Assembly (NCBI RefSeq): GCF_014649395.1
Contig: NZ_BMSY01000004.1
Span: forward strand, 186,001 to 250,000
DNA: 64,000 nt
DNA from: Streptomyces aureoverticillatus
Lineage (GTDB): Bacteria > Actinomycetota > Actinomycetes > Streptomycetales > Streptomycetaceae
Direction of reading: 5' to 3'
The notes under the pieces were generated by a model. The model was not told the DNA's origin. It did not search any database and saw only the letters and a list, made by a program, of their open reading frames with translations. Positions 43,023 to 50,955 of this stretch are shown one piece after another (within the stretch, counting starts at the first letter, position 1; each line of letters starts with the position of its first letter). A program made the translations under genes and the position numbers.

Positions 43023-43988
43023 TTACGCGTCGCTATGGTTTCGAAACCACTGCGCGACCTGGTCGGCATGGGTGTCCGGTGGGAAGACGGGGTAGAAGAC
43101 GTGCTCGATCGTGGCGCCGCGCAGTACGAGGGTGAGACGCCGGTAGAGCGTCTGGCCGTTGGCCTCGAACGTCGGGAGCTTCAGCTCGTCCGCGAGCGTG
43201 AGCCGGGGGTCGGAGAGCATCGGGTAAGGCAGGTGCAGGCGGTCCACGAGCGCCTGCTGGTAGTCGGCTCGGTCCGAGGACAGGGCGAGAACACGGTCGA
43301 CGCCTTCCGCCCTGAGGGCGTCCAGGTTGTCGCGGAAGCTGCACGCTTCCTGGCTGCATCCGCGGGCGCCGGGGATCTCGTTCCAGCCCTCGGGGATGTC
43401 GGCGGCCGGGTCTCCGGTGAGCGGGTAGAGGAAGAGCACCCAGCGGCCGTCGGAGACCGTGTCCAGGCGGATGTCGCTGCCATCCGTGCCGTTGAACGAC
43501 AGGCCGGGGAGCGTTCGGCCCGGCAGATGGGCGGCGGCGCCGTCGTCCACCGGGACCGGCAGGTCGGAGGGCAGAGGGTCAGCCTTGGGCAGCATCTCGT
43601 CGGGCTCCTTCGATGGGTCGGTGGCGGAGGGGAAACCTCGCCGGGCCGCCGCGTCCCGGCGGCTGATCAGCTGTTCCCGGCTGTGCGTCAGCCGGGCGAC
43701 GAGGAGGTCAAGTGCCTCGATCTTCTGCTGGTAGGCCGCCAGGGACTCCGCGCAGTAGTCGCCCGCATCGTGTCCCGCGCGAAGGCAGGCAAGAAATGGC
43801 CCTGTCTCCTTGGGGGTGAGACCGAGCGCCCCGAGGCTGCGGATCTCCTCTGCCAGCCGGACGTCTTCCACGGTGTAGTCGCGGTAGCCGTTGGCCGCAC
43901 GGCCGGGGCTGAGCAGCCCGCACTCCTCGTAGTAGCGCAGCGCCTTGATCGTCACGCCGGCGGCCGCCGCCGCCTCACCTGCACGCAT
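43023..43988 (-). CDS. MerR regulator fused to peroxiredoxin
   Basis: 321 residues. Residues 1-70 form a MerR helix-turn-helix (RAGEAAAAAGVTIKALRYYE then ECGLLSPGRAANGYRDY); about 75-125 form the dimerisation coiled coil with a lone Cys in AGDYCAES. Residues 150-321 are an AhpC/TSA-BCP peroxiredoxin with GARGCSQEACSFRDNL, where the Cys in RGCS corresponds to the peroxidatic position and a second Cys lies five residues on. The fusion suggests a regulator that senses peroxide directly through a redoxin domain. ATG 43988 follows GAGGAGGTGCAC; GTG 43994 is possible. Confidence 0.85.
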   Translation of the reverse strand: MRAGEAAAAAGVTIKALRYYEECGLLSPGRAANGYRDYTVEDVRLAEEIRSLGALGLTPKETGPFLACLRAGHDAGDYCAESLAAYQQKIEALDLLVARLTHSREQLISRRDAAARRGFPSATDPSKEPDEMLPKADPLPSDLPVPVDDGAAAHLPGRTLPGLSFNGTDGSDIRLDTVSDGRWVLFLYPLTGDPAADIPEGWNEIPGARGCSQEACSFRDNLDALRAEGVDRVLALSSDRADYQQALVDRLHLPYPMLSDPRLTLADELKLPTFEANGQTLYRRLTLVLRGATIEHVFYPVFPPDTHADQVAQWFRNHSDA

Positions 43989-44555
43989 GTGCACCTCCTC
44001 GCGTCGTCCAGAACGCTAAACCCGGACCTTGGGGGACGGGTCAAGGGCAGGCTGTCGGGCCTCTGTGCGCCGAACTCGATTTCTGGTGCGAGGCGGTCAC
44101 CGACTGGCACCGCCGCCGCGGAACGCTCAGGTCATAACCATCGCGTGCCCAGACACGCGCCTCAGGCCAACGCTGTGGGAGCGAGACGGACCGTGTGCTG
44201 CTGCGCGCGCGTCCGGATACGGATGGACACAAGCTCGGCCGTCCGGCCGGCCCGCCCGGGAGGATGGGATGCGGTGCGGGGGGGGGCGGCCGGGTGAGAC
44301 GGCGGACCATGAGACTGATCATGGACTGTGCCGCGACGACAGCTGCGCCAGGTCCATGGAGTCCAGCCCCAGGTCCGCTGTGAGGGAGGCGGCAGGTCAG
44401 CACGCCCGGAGACTTCACCCTCAGCGGCGTGCGGAGCACCCGAAAGCTCTCCGCAAAGCCCGGTGCCAAGCCACTTCGTACGCAGAGCCCTCGTGAGCGC
44501 CGAGCCGTCCACCGTGGCTCGTATACGGGATCAAACGAGGCTCGACGATGGGTTC
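43989..44555. other. 567-bp gap holding an ACP relic only
   Basis: Apart from the acyl-carrier-protein fragment at 44319-44399 this stretch has no supported gene. Part of it, 44275-44295, is a G-run. It separates the MerR-redoxin gene from the HExxH operon. Confidence 0.4.
44319..44399 (-). pseudogene. Acyl carrier protein fragment
   Basis: Between two in-frame stops the minus strand reads PAASLTADLGLDSMDLAQLS. LTADLGLDSMDLAQL is the 4'-phosphopantetheine attachment loop and helix II of acyl/peptidyl carrier proteins (DSM serine). Both flanks are missing. The match is short but highly specific. Confidence 0.45.
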
Positions 44556-46463
44556 TCAGCACATCGGCGCGAGACCGTCCAGCCACGCGGTGAAGGTGAC
44601 CGGGTCGGGTGCCTTCCCGTCCCGGTCTCTCACCGCCTCGTAGACCGCGCGCGCCACCTCCGGTCTGCTCTGCAGGACCTGACCGCGCAGGGCGAGCGCG
44701 AAGCAAGCCCATGAGGACGTGTCGCCGGGCCCCTCCCGCACGGCTGCCGTGCTCAGTTCGAGGGCACCCTCGACGTCTCCGAGCACCTGCAGCAGTTCCG
44801 CGCCCGTCGCGTCCGGGACGAGAGCAGTGACGGCCTGCGGTGCGCCGACGGCCTTCTCCAGGGCGCCCGGATCCGTGAGGCGCAGTCGATACAGGGCTGT
44901 GACCGTGTCGAGGTGGGGCACGTCGGGGTCGGGCCGCAGCTGTGGTTCGCCGGTGTCCAGCGGTGCGAGCCGCCGCGGCCAGGTCCGCGCGAGGGTTCTC
45001 ACCACCGTCGGGTCCGGGGCCACATGGTGCAGCCGCCAGCGCATCGCGTGATGGTCGGCCGCGTCCTCGGCCATCGTGCGGGACGGCTGCCGCGCGGGGC
45101 CCGGGAGCTCCCAAGCCGTGATCGTCTCGCGCAGCCGCTCGATCACTCTGCGGCCCAGGTGGGTGAGGCCCGGGTGTTGCTGTACGTCTCTGATGACGCG
45201 CAGGAGTTGGCGCCGCCACAGGGCGTGCTCGAAGTGTGCGGCGGCCGCGCTCTCCTCGTCGATTCCCGGGCGTCGGCCCCGGCCCTGCCAGAAGCGTGCG
45301 ACTGCGGTGAAGGCGTACACGCCCTGCAGGACCCCGCGCAGTGGACGTGGATCGTCGCGCCAGGGAACGTAGAAGAGGCTGGCGTCGTCCGGATCGTACA
45401 GCCGGTAGAGGTGCATCAGGACAGCCAGCTTGCTGTGCTGGATCTCGTGGGCGAGCACGGCCGCGAGCTGCAGCGCGTTCGCGGGCCGCCCGGACGCGAG
45501 GCGGCCGACGCCGTCCCCCGACGTGGCGCTGCTCAGCCTCTCGTTCTCGGCGGGGGCAGGCAGCGGCTCGACGCTGCGCAGCAGCACCGCCACGTCCCTG
45601 GCCGACTGGGCGTCCGCGTCCGCGAGCAGGGGCCCCGCCTCGTGCAGCAGGTCGGTCCAGCGCCGAGCCTCTTCGCCGGACAGCCGCTCGGGGGGCAGGC
45701 TTGCCGGCGTCGGGACGATGCGCTGGCAGCCCAGGTCGTCGAGGTGGACGGCGGCATCCGTGCCGGACAGCGGCAGTACGGCGGTCCGCGCCGCCTCCCA
45801 GCCGACGCCGGGTCCGCGGCCGCCCGACCGCACGGTCCGCCCGCCCAGCGTGACGACCACCTCGCCTTTTCCGTACGTGACTTGGGCGCATCCCCAGATG
45901 GGCTGCCCGCCCCGTCCGTACGTTCCCGGCAGCACCGCCCGCCCGAGGGACGGCAGCTCCACGGTGCCGTGGCGTGCGGGGACGACCACGGTGAAGTCGA
46001 TCCCAGCGCGGAGGGCCGCTGCGGCGGCGAGCGCGTGGAACTGGCCGACATCGGCCCACAGGGGGATGCCGGAGGCCGGGGCGTCGGTGCCGGGGGCGAC
46101 GTCTGCGGGCGCCGCGCCATCGGCCTCGCCGCGGAGTCTGCGCAGGACGGGGGCGAGCCACAGCCCGGTCTCCGGCCGGAGCAGGAGGTCTTCGACCGCG
46201 GCCCGGTCGTGTCCCTCGGCGCGGAGCAGGAGCTGCCAGGCCTCGTCGGCGGCGGGCAGCGGTCCGAGCGCCTCGGGACGCTTCGCCAGCAGGTCCAGGA
46301 ACAGGTCGAGGAGCAGGAGACGGTGACTGCGCTCCGCCTCCCAGAGCAGCGAGAGCACACCGGTGTCCCCGCCGCCGCCCGCCAGGGTGTCGAAGTCCTC
46401 AGAAGAGAGTCCGTGCCGCCGGGCCGGGCCTGCGTCGCCGCCCGGCGGAGCGTCAGCGGGCAT
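44556..46463 (-). CDS. HExxH peptide-modifying enzyme (putative peptide beta-hydroxylase)
   Basis: 635 residues of the HEXXH-domain family tied to RiPP pathways. The metal motif is LAHEIQHSKLAVLMHLY (His339, Glu340, His343). N-terminal residues 1-130 are helical (LSLLWEAERSHRLLLLDLFL) and the last 150 residues form a helical domain (TMAEDAADHHAMRWRLHH). Relatives fused to radical SAM cyclophane enzymes act as iron/2-oxoglutarate peptide beta-hydroxylases; that chemistry is inferred here. It is the last gene of the caspase-peptide-HExxH operon, 98 bp after the peptide gene. No radical SAM enzyme is present. Confidence 0.8.
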   Translation of the reverse strand: MPADAPPGGDAGPARRHGLSSEDFDTLAGGGGDTGVLSLLWEAERSHRLLLLDLFLDLLAKRPEALGPLPAADEAWQLLLRAEGHDRAAVEDLLLRPETGLWLAPVLRRLRGEADGAAPADVAPGTDAPASGIPLWADVGQFHALAAAAALRAGIDFTVVVPARHGTVELPSLGRAVLPGTYGRGGQPIWGCAQVTYGKGEVVVTLGGRTVRSGGRGPGVGWEAARTAVLPLSGTDAAVHLDDLGCQRIVPTPASLPPERLSGEEARRWTDLLHEAGPLLADADAQSARDVAVLLRSVEPLPAPAENERLSSATSGDGVGRLASGRPANALQLAAVLAHEIQHSKLAVLMHLYRLYDPDDASLFYVPWRDDPRPLRGVLQGVYAFTAVARFWQGRGRRPGIDEESAAAAHFEHALWRRQLLRVIRDVQQHPGLTHLGRRVIERLRETITAWELPGPARQPSRTMAEDAADHHAMRWRLHHVAPDPTVVRTLARTWPRRLAPLDTGEPQLRPDPDVPHLDTVTALYRLRLTDPGALEKAVGAPQAVTALVPDATGAELLQVLGDVEGALELSTAAVREGPGDTSSWACFALALRGQVLQSRPEVARAVYEAVRDRDGKAPDPVTFTAWLDGLAPMC

Positions 46464-46561
46464 CGACCGGCCCCACCCGGCCTCTCACCGCCGTCGGGCG
46501 CGACACAGCCGGCCTTGGCGGGGCCTGCGGGCTCGACCCGGCCGACGCCGTGGTGACCAGA

Positions 46562-46729
46562 TCAACTCGTGTCGTCGCCACCGAAGTTGACGTCGGGGTG
46601 ATCGAGCTTGCGCAGCAGCCGCTGTTTGTCGGCCGCCCGTTCCCGGCAGTTCGTCGCGCGTAGCTGCTCAAGCGGCACTCCCCCGAGGTCGAGAAGTTCG
46701 GACTCGATGGCGCTGTCGGCGTGCTCCAT
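46562..46729 (-). CDS. Precursor-like peptide for the HExxH enzyme
   Basis: 55 residues: an acidic leader (SAIESELLDLGGVPLEQLRA) of the kind seen in FxSxx-COOH precursors (LxDLxxxxLExLRA), a basic middle (RERAADKQRLLRKLD) and a C-terminal core HPDVNFGGDDTS that ends with Ser at the very terminus. A ribosome site GGGAGG lies 11 bases before the ATG. Position directly before the HExxH gene and after the caspase gene supports a RiPP-precursor role. Residues Asn49, Phe50 or the Asp pair could be modification targets; this is inference. Confidence 0.6.
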   Translation of the reverse strand: MEHADSAIESELLDLGGVPLEQLRATNCRERAADKQRLLRKLDHPDVNFGGDDTS

Positions 46730-46900
46730 GGTGCCGTTGCCCTCCCAGCGTCCGGGTCGATGCGGCCGACGCCGACCCGCTGTGTCTCCCATCATCTCCC
46801 CGCCCGGGAAGACCGGAAACCCCGTGTCTCAGACATCCTTTCGAGCCGAGAATGGCTCAAGTCGCCTCCTTACCAGCGGCGTTCACGGGACGGCGAGTCC

Positions 46901-48058
46901 TCAGTACGGCCCCGCCACGTCCCGCACCGCGGCTGCGAACGCCGCGCGTGCGGTGGTCCCGCCGTCCACCATGTCCAGCGCCTCGAGCAGTTCGTCAAGC
47001 CCTCCGGGGAACGACAGGCAGGTGTCGATGAGATCGAGGAGCGCGAAGCGGGTGACGGCGGGGCGTGGAACGCTGGCCGCGATGTCGGGCGGGAGCTGCC
47101 GTATCACGCTGGCGCGCGTGTCGGGGTCGACCATCGCCGGTACCCGCTGGAGGGTGTCGAGCAGTCGTCTGCGCTGCTCCCGGGACGGATGCGCGGCCGG
47201 GGCCCCGCCGGGCGCGTGGGGCGGGGGCGACGGGCGGGACCAGCGCTCGCTCTGGCCCTCCGGGCCCGAGTGCCAGAAGTACGTGGGTGTCTGGCTGGCG
47301 TCCCCCGCCTCCGCGGCCGCGTTGACGCGCTCCCGGAGGGCCTCGACGACTGCCCGCGGGTCCGTCGCCCACCTGCCGCCCAAGGGGCCCTTGTCGGCGT
47401 CACCGTCGGCGATCCCGTCCATGAGGCTGAGCACGTGTGAGGTGAAGGGAGCGGTTCCGGCGCTTCCGCCCTCTCTGGCCGTCTGCCCCGGCGCGCACGC
47501 GAACAGCGCGTACTGCCCGGCCCGTTCGCGCAGCGTCCCCACCGGCACCGGATCCGGCCGCAGCGCAGCGCCCACACCCGCCGGGTCGGCGAACACCTGG
47601 CAGGCGTCGATCAGCCACAGCTGGCGGGGGAAGGACGGGACCAGGTCGGAGCGCCACGCGGAGAGCGTCGCGTCCAGGTCCAGGCTGCGGATGTCTTCCG
47701 GCACGGCGTCCGCGTACAGCAGCCGACGCCGTCCGCTCGGATCCACCAGACCGTGCCCTGACCAGGCGAGGAAGAAAAACTCGCCGCTCCGGGCGGGCAG
47801 TTCACGGAAGAGGGTCCGGTGGACGGACTCGCGGTCGGCGGGCCGGTGATCGAGGCCGCTCCGCTCGACGGCCGCGCCGTTGGCGGACAGCGGGGACGCG
47901 AGGAGCGTCAGCCGCTCCGGGGGAAGCCCGGCGTCGAGCAGCCTGCGCGCGTACGCGAGCGCGTCCCGCACCGGCCCGTCCAGGTTCCACGCCGACCCGC
48001 CCGCATACCGCTCCACCCCCACGACCACGGCATGCGCCGTCCGCAACAGGTCTCGCAT
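46901..48058 (-). CDS. Caspase-like (C14) protease with effector-associated domain
   Basis: 385 residues. Residues 1-250 are a caspase/metacaspase-fold peptidase with catalytic His102 in LAWSGHGLVDP and Cys153 in WLIDACQVF. Residues about 295-375 form a helical domain (RRLLDTLQRVPAMVD, then LLDLIDTCLSFPGGLDELLE) that fits EAD2-type effector-associated domains, which recruit or are recruited by sensor proteins. A Pro/His-rich linker separates the two. GGGGAGG lies 9 bases before ATG. It is the first gene of the operon continuing with the precursor peptide and HExxH enzyme, so it may mature the peptide or act as an effector cued by it. Confidence 0.85.
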   Translation of the reverse strand: MRDLLRTAHAVVVGVERYAGGSAWNLDGPVRDALAYARRLLDAGLPPERLTLLASPLSANGAAVERSGLDHRPADRESVHRTLFRELPARSGEFFFLAWSGHGLVDPSGRRRLLYADAVPEDIRSLDLDATLSAWRSDLVPSFPRQLWLIDACQVFADPAGVGAALRPDPVPVGTLRERAGQYALFACAPGQTAREGGSAGTAPFTSHVLSLMDGIADGDADKGPLGGRWATDPRAVVEALRERVNAAAEAGDASQTPTYFWHSGPEGQSERWSRPSPPPHAPGGAPAAHPSREQRRRLLDTLQRVPAMVDPDTRASVIRQLPPDIAASVPRPAVTRFALLDLIDTCLSFPGGLDELLEALDMVDGGTTARAAFAAAVRDVAGPY

Positions 48059-48169
48059 GCCGGGTACCTCCCCAGAGGACCGGTCCGGCGAACCCGCGCC
48101 TGCCCTTGTCCTGACGTCTCGCCCGCCCGCGTGCCCGCCCGCCCACCCGCTCGCCCGAAGTGGACTTTC

Positions 48170-48631
48170 CTACTCCGCCTCGCCCTCCTTGAGTTGGTAC
48201 AGCTCAGGCAAGGAGACCTTGATCGGCTCTTGCGTGGTCCGTGCGATGACGACGACCGCGGGCTCGTCCGGGTCGGGGTTCTCCTCCCGGTGCGGAACGT
48301 TCGGGGGGACGAGGAAGAAGTCGCCGGGGCCCGCGGCGATCCGGACCTCCTGCGTGCCGTCGTGGTAGACGAACACCGGATGACCGCTGACCACGTAGAT
48401 CCCCGCCTCCGATTCCCCGTGATGGTGGTTGTCCGTCGCACTCAGCGGCGGGTTCTCCACCATGCCCATCCAGAGGTTCTTCGAGCCGACGGTCCTGCCG
48501 CTGATGGCGGCGAAGCCGTCCAACTCGCCCGCCCGGACGTGGTGGACACGGTTGTTCAAGGGCCGCTTGCCGTCGGTGCCCTGCTCGCCGCCCGCGCCCT
48601 GCCGCGTCCCGGCGTCCTTGTGGGTGCTCAT
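48170..48631 (-). CDS. Cupin-domain protein
   Basis: 153-residue single cupin. Metal-binding motif 1 is DNHHHGESEAGIYVVSG and motif 2 PGDFFLVPPNVPHREENPD. The N-terminal 25 residues are disordered-looking. Such proteins are often annotated as putative mannose-6-phosphate isomerase- or oxidase-like; no reaction can be assigned. AGGAGG sits 8 bases before ATG. It is about 110 bp downstream of the caspase start on the same strand, so not in its operon. Confidence 0.85.
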   Translation of the reverse strand: MSTHKDAGTRQGAGGEQGTDGKRPLNNRVHHVRAGELDGFAAISGRTVGSKNLWMGMVENPPLSATDNHHHGESEAGIYVVSGHPVFVYHDGTQEVRIAAGPGDFFLVPPNVPHREENPDPDEPAVVVIARTTQEPIKVSLPELYQLKEGEAE

Positions 48632-48855
48632 CGCGCAACCTCCTGTGTATCGATGGCCTTTGGGTCCTTCGGCCGGGAACCAGGTTGCAGGCACCTGGCC
48701 CGCTTCGGCAATGCAAGTTGCCGTAATAGCAAGAAGACAAGTACGCGCAGGTCGCCGACCGCCACTACCGCGGCGGTCTGGTCGGCGGTGGTCTGTCCGG
48801 GCGAGAGAGTGGCCGGCCACGCTTGAACGGCGAATCCGTGGGCGAGGCCTGGACC

Positions 48856-49812
48856 ATGGTCGCCTTGCCGCAGATCGCCCCGATGCTCGCCTCGACCGGG
48901 CCCCTCCCGCCGCAGCGGGCCGATCAGCTGTGGAGCGCCGAGACGAAGTACGACGGTCAGCGGGCCGTCGTGTACCTGCCCGGCGACGGCTCACTGCTGT
49001 TGCGCTCACGCTCCGGCGCCGACATCACCGCCGCCTACCCCGAACTCCACGGCCTCGGCGAGCAGCTGCCCGGCCCCGCCGTACTGGACGGGGAGATCGT
49101 CGTCCTCGACCGGCACGGCCGGCCGGACTTCGCCCGCCTCCAGCCTCGGATGGGCCTGGCCGCCTCCCCGGCCCGCGCCGCCCGCCTGGCCGCCCACGAC
49201 CCCGTCCACCTGGTCCTGTTCGACGTCATGTTCCTCGACGGGCGACTGCTGACCGGACTGCCGTACACCGAGCGCCGCCCGTATCTGCGGCGGCTGGTGG
49301 CCCCAGGTCCGCGCTGGTCCGTGCCGGCCTCGGTGCCGGGACACAGCCGCCAGGCGCTGGAACTCACCCGCTCCCAGGGCCTGGAGGGCATCGTCCTCAA
49401 GCGCCTGGACTCGGTGTACGAGCCCGGGGTGCGCTCCCCGTCCTGGATCAAGGTCAGGAACATCCGCACGGTGGACGCGGTGATCGGCGGCTGGGTGCCC
49501 GTGCGGGGGCGTCAGGGCGGTCCGCCGGGGGCCGTCCTCGTGGGTGAGCCCCGGGAGGGAGCACTGCGCTATCTGGGCAGCGTGGGCTCCGGGTGGAACG
49601 AGCAGGAACGCGGCGTCCTGGCCGAGCTTCTGGCCGTCGCCGCGGACGACACCTGCCCCTTCGCTCCCCCGCCGGCCGTTCCCGGCGCCCGCTGGGTGCT
49701 GCCCCGGCTCGTGGCCGAGATCCGCTTCACCACCCGCACCCGCGCCGGTCTGCTGCGCCAGCCGGTGTGGCACCGGCTGCGTCCCGACCTCGCGCCCGAC
49801 GACCACGCCTGA
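48856..49812 (+). CDS. ATP-dependent DNA ligase (LigD/LigC-type)
   Basis: 318 residues. The nucleotidyltransferase core starts with motif I ETKYDGQRAVVY (adenylated Lys31). It continues through VLDGEIVVLD (motif III), FDVMFLDG, LEGIVLKRLDSVYEPG (motif IV) and PSWIKVRN (motif V), ending in an OB fold (GALRYLGSVGSGWNEQER). No polymerase or nuclease domains are attached, so it is a stand-alone ligase of the type that works with Ku in actinobacterial end joining. Start: ATG 48856, GTG 48838 and TTG 48823 are all possible; none has a strong site. Confidence 0.92.
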   Translation: MVALPQIAPMLASTGPLPPQRADQLWSAETKYDGQRAVVYLPGDGSLLLRSRSGADITAAYPELHGLGEQLPGPAVLDGEIVVLDRHGRPDFARLQPRMGLAASPARAARLAAHDPVHLVLFDVMFLDGRLLTGLPYTERRPYLRRLVAPGPRWSVPASVPGHSRQALELTRSQGLEGIVLKRLDSVYEPGVRSPSWIKVRNIRTVDAVIGGWVPVRGRQGGPPGAVLVGEPREGALRYLGSVGSGWNEQERGVLAELLAVAADDTCPFAPPPAVPGARWVLPRLVAEIRFTTRTRAGLLRQPVWHRLRPDLAPDDHA

Positions 49813-50193
49813 CGCCGCCGCTCGCCGGGCAGCCGCCCTACGGTCAGGGCGAGCCCCGCAGACGTAACCCCGGGCAGGGGAAAGCCCCGGCTGGACGGGG
49901 GAGACCAGCCGGGGCCGTAGGTGGTGACGGCGGAGGGCGGTCGCCTCTCGGCGAAAAGGCTCCACAGGGTTTCAGCCGAACGATCGTCCCTGTGGGCTAT
50001 GAGTGGGCCCGGGGACACTGTCCCCTCCGCAGCCACGTACGGAACAACGGCCGACCACCACCGTTTGTTCCAGGCCCGTGGCCACGCCGGGAGTGAACTG
50101 GGACACACCTGCCCGCAGCGGGAAAATCGCCCGCCCGGCCGAACGGCGGAAGGGACAGGACGTGTATGCGTGTATGCCGGGAAGGCGTCCTCC
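49813..50193. other. 381-bp gap after ligase
   Basis: It holds a terminator at 49884-49915 and the untranslated leader of the next operon. No gene was recognised. Confidence 0.45.
49884..49915. terminator. Hairpin terminator after ligase
   Basis: Perfect 11-bp stem GCCCCGGCTGG / CCAGCCGGGGC with a 10-nt loop, 72 bp past the ligase stop. Confidence 0.8.
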
Positions 50194-50955
50194 ATGACGA
50201 AGCTCGGACCTCACCTGACACAGCTCGGTCTCCCGGACGCCGTCCGGGCCTGCCTCTTCGATCTGGACGGGGTCATCACCAAGACGGCCGTCGTCCACGC
50301 GGCCGCCTGGAAGGAGGCCTTCGACGCGTTCCTGCGCGAGCGGGAGGGCGACGGCTTCCAGCCCTTCGATCCGGTCGCCGAGTACGACGAGTACGTGGAC
50401 GGAAAGCCGCGCGCCGACGGGGTGCGCTCCTTCCTGGCCTCCCGCGGCATCGAACTGCCCGAAGGCCGGCCCGACGACCCCTCGGACCGGCCGACCGTCC
50501 AGGGCCTGGGAAACCGCAAGAACGACATCCTCCTGGAGAAGATCCGCACCGGCGGTGTCGAGGCGTACGACGGCACCCTGCGCTATGTCGCGGCCGCACG
50601 GTCCGCGGGCCTGCGCACGGCGGTGGTCTCCTCCAGTGCCAACTGCCGCGACGTGCTGCGCGCGATCGACGCTGAGCCCCTCTTCGACGTACGCATCGAC
50701 GGCGTCGTCGCCGCCGAGCGCCACCTTCCGGGCAAGCCACGTCCCGACACGTTCCTCGCCGCGGCGGCCGACCTCGGCGTCGAACCGGCGCAGGCCGCGG
50801 TCTTCGAGGACGCGCTGGCCGGCATGGACGCGGGACGCTCGGGCCACTTCGGCTACGTCGTCGGCGTGGACCGCGTCGGCCAGGCGGACGCCCTGCGGGC
50901 GCACGGCGCGGACCGGGTCGTCCGGGATCTCGCGGAACTGGGAGGCGAGGCATGA
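50194..50955 (+). CDS. pgmB: Beta-phosphoglucomutase, HAD superfamily
   Basis: 253-residue HAD enzyme that converts beta-glucose-1-phosphate to glucose-6-phosphate. The nucleophile motif is [10 protein letters not shown] (Asp23, Asp25). The cap is long, with [16 protein letters not shown] as the substrate loop. [19 protein letters not shown] and [14 protein letters not shown] are motifs II-IV. ATG 50194 follows GGGAAGG. Its stop overlaps the ATG of the GH65 phosphorylase (ATGA), and the two form a functional pair: the phosphorylase makes beta-glucose-1-phosphate and this enzyme feeds it to glycolysis. Confidence 0.92.
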   Translation: MTKLGPHLTQLGLPDAVRACLFDLDGVITKTAVVHAAAWKEAFDAFLREREGDGFQPFDPVAEYDEYVDGKPRADGVRSFLASRGIELPEGRPDDPSDRPTVQGLGNRKNDILLEKIRTGGVEAYDGTLRYVAAARSAGLRTAVVSSSANCRDVLRAIDAEPLFDVRIDGVVAAERHLPGKPRPDTFLAAAADLGVEPAQAAVFEDALAGMDAGRSGHFGYVVGVDRVGQADALRAHGADRVVRDLAELGGEA

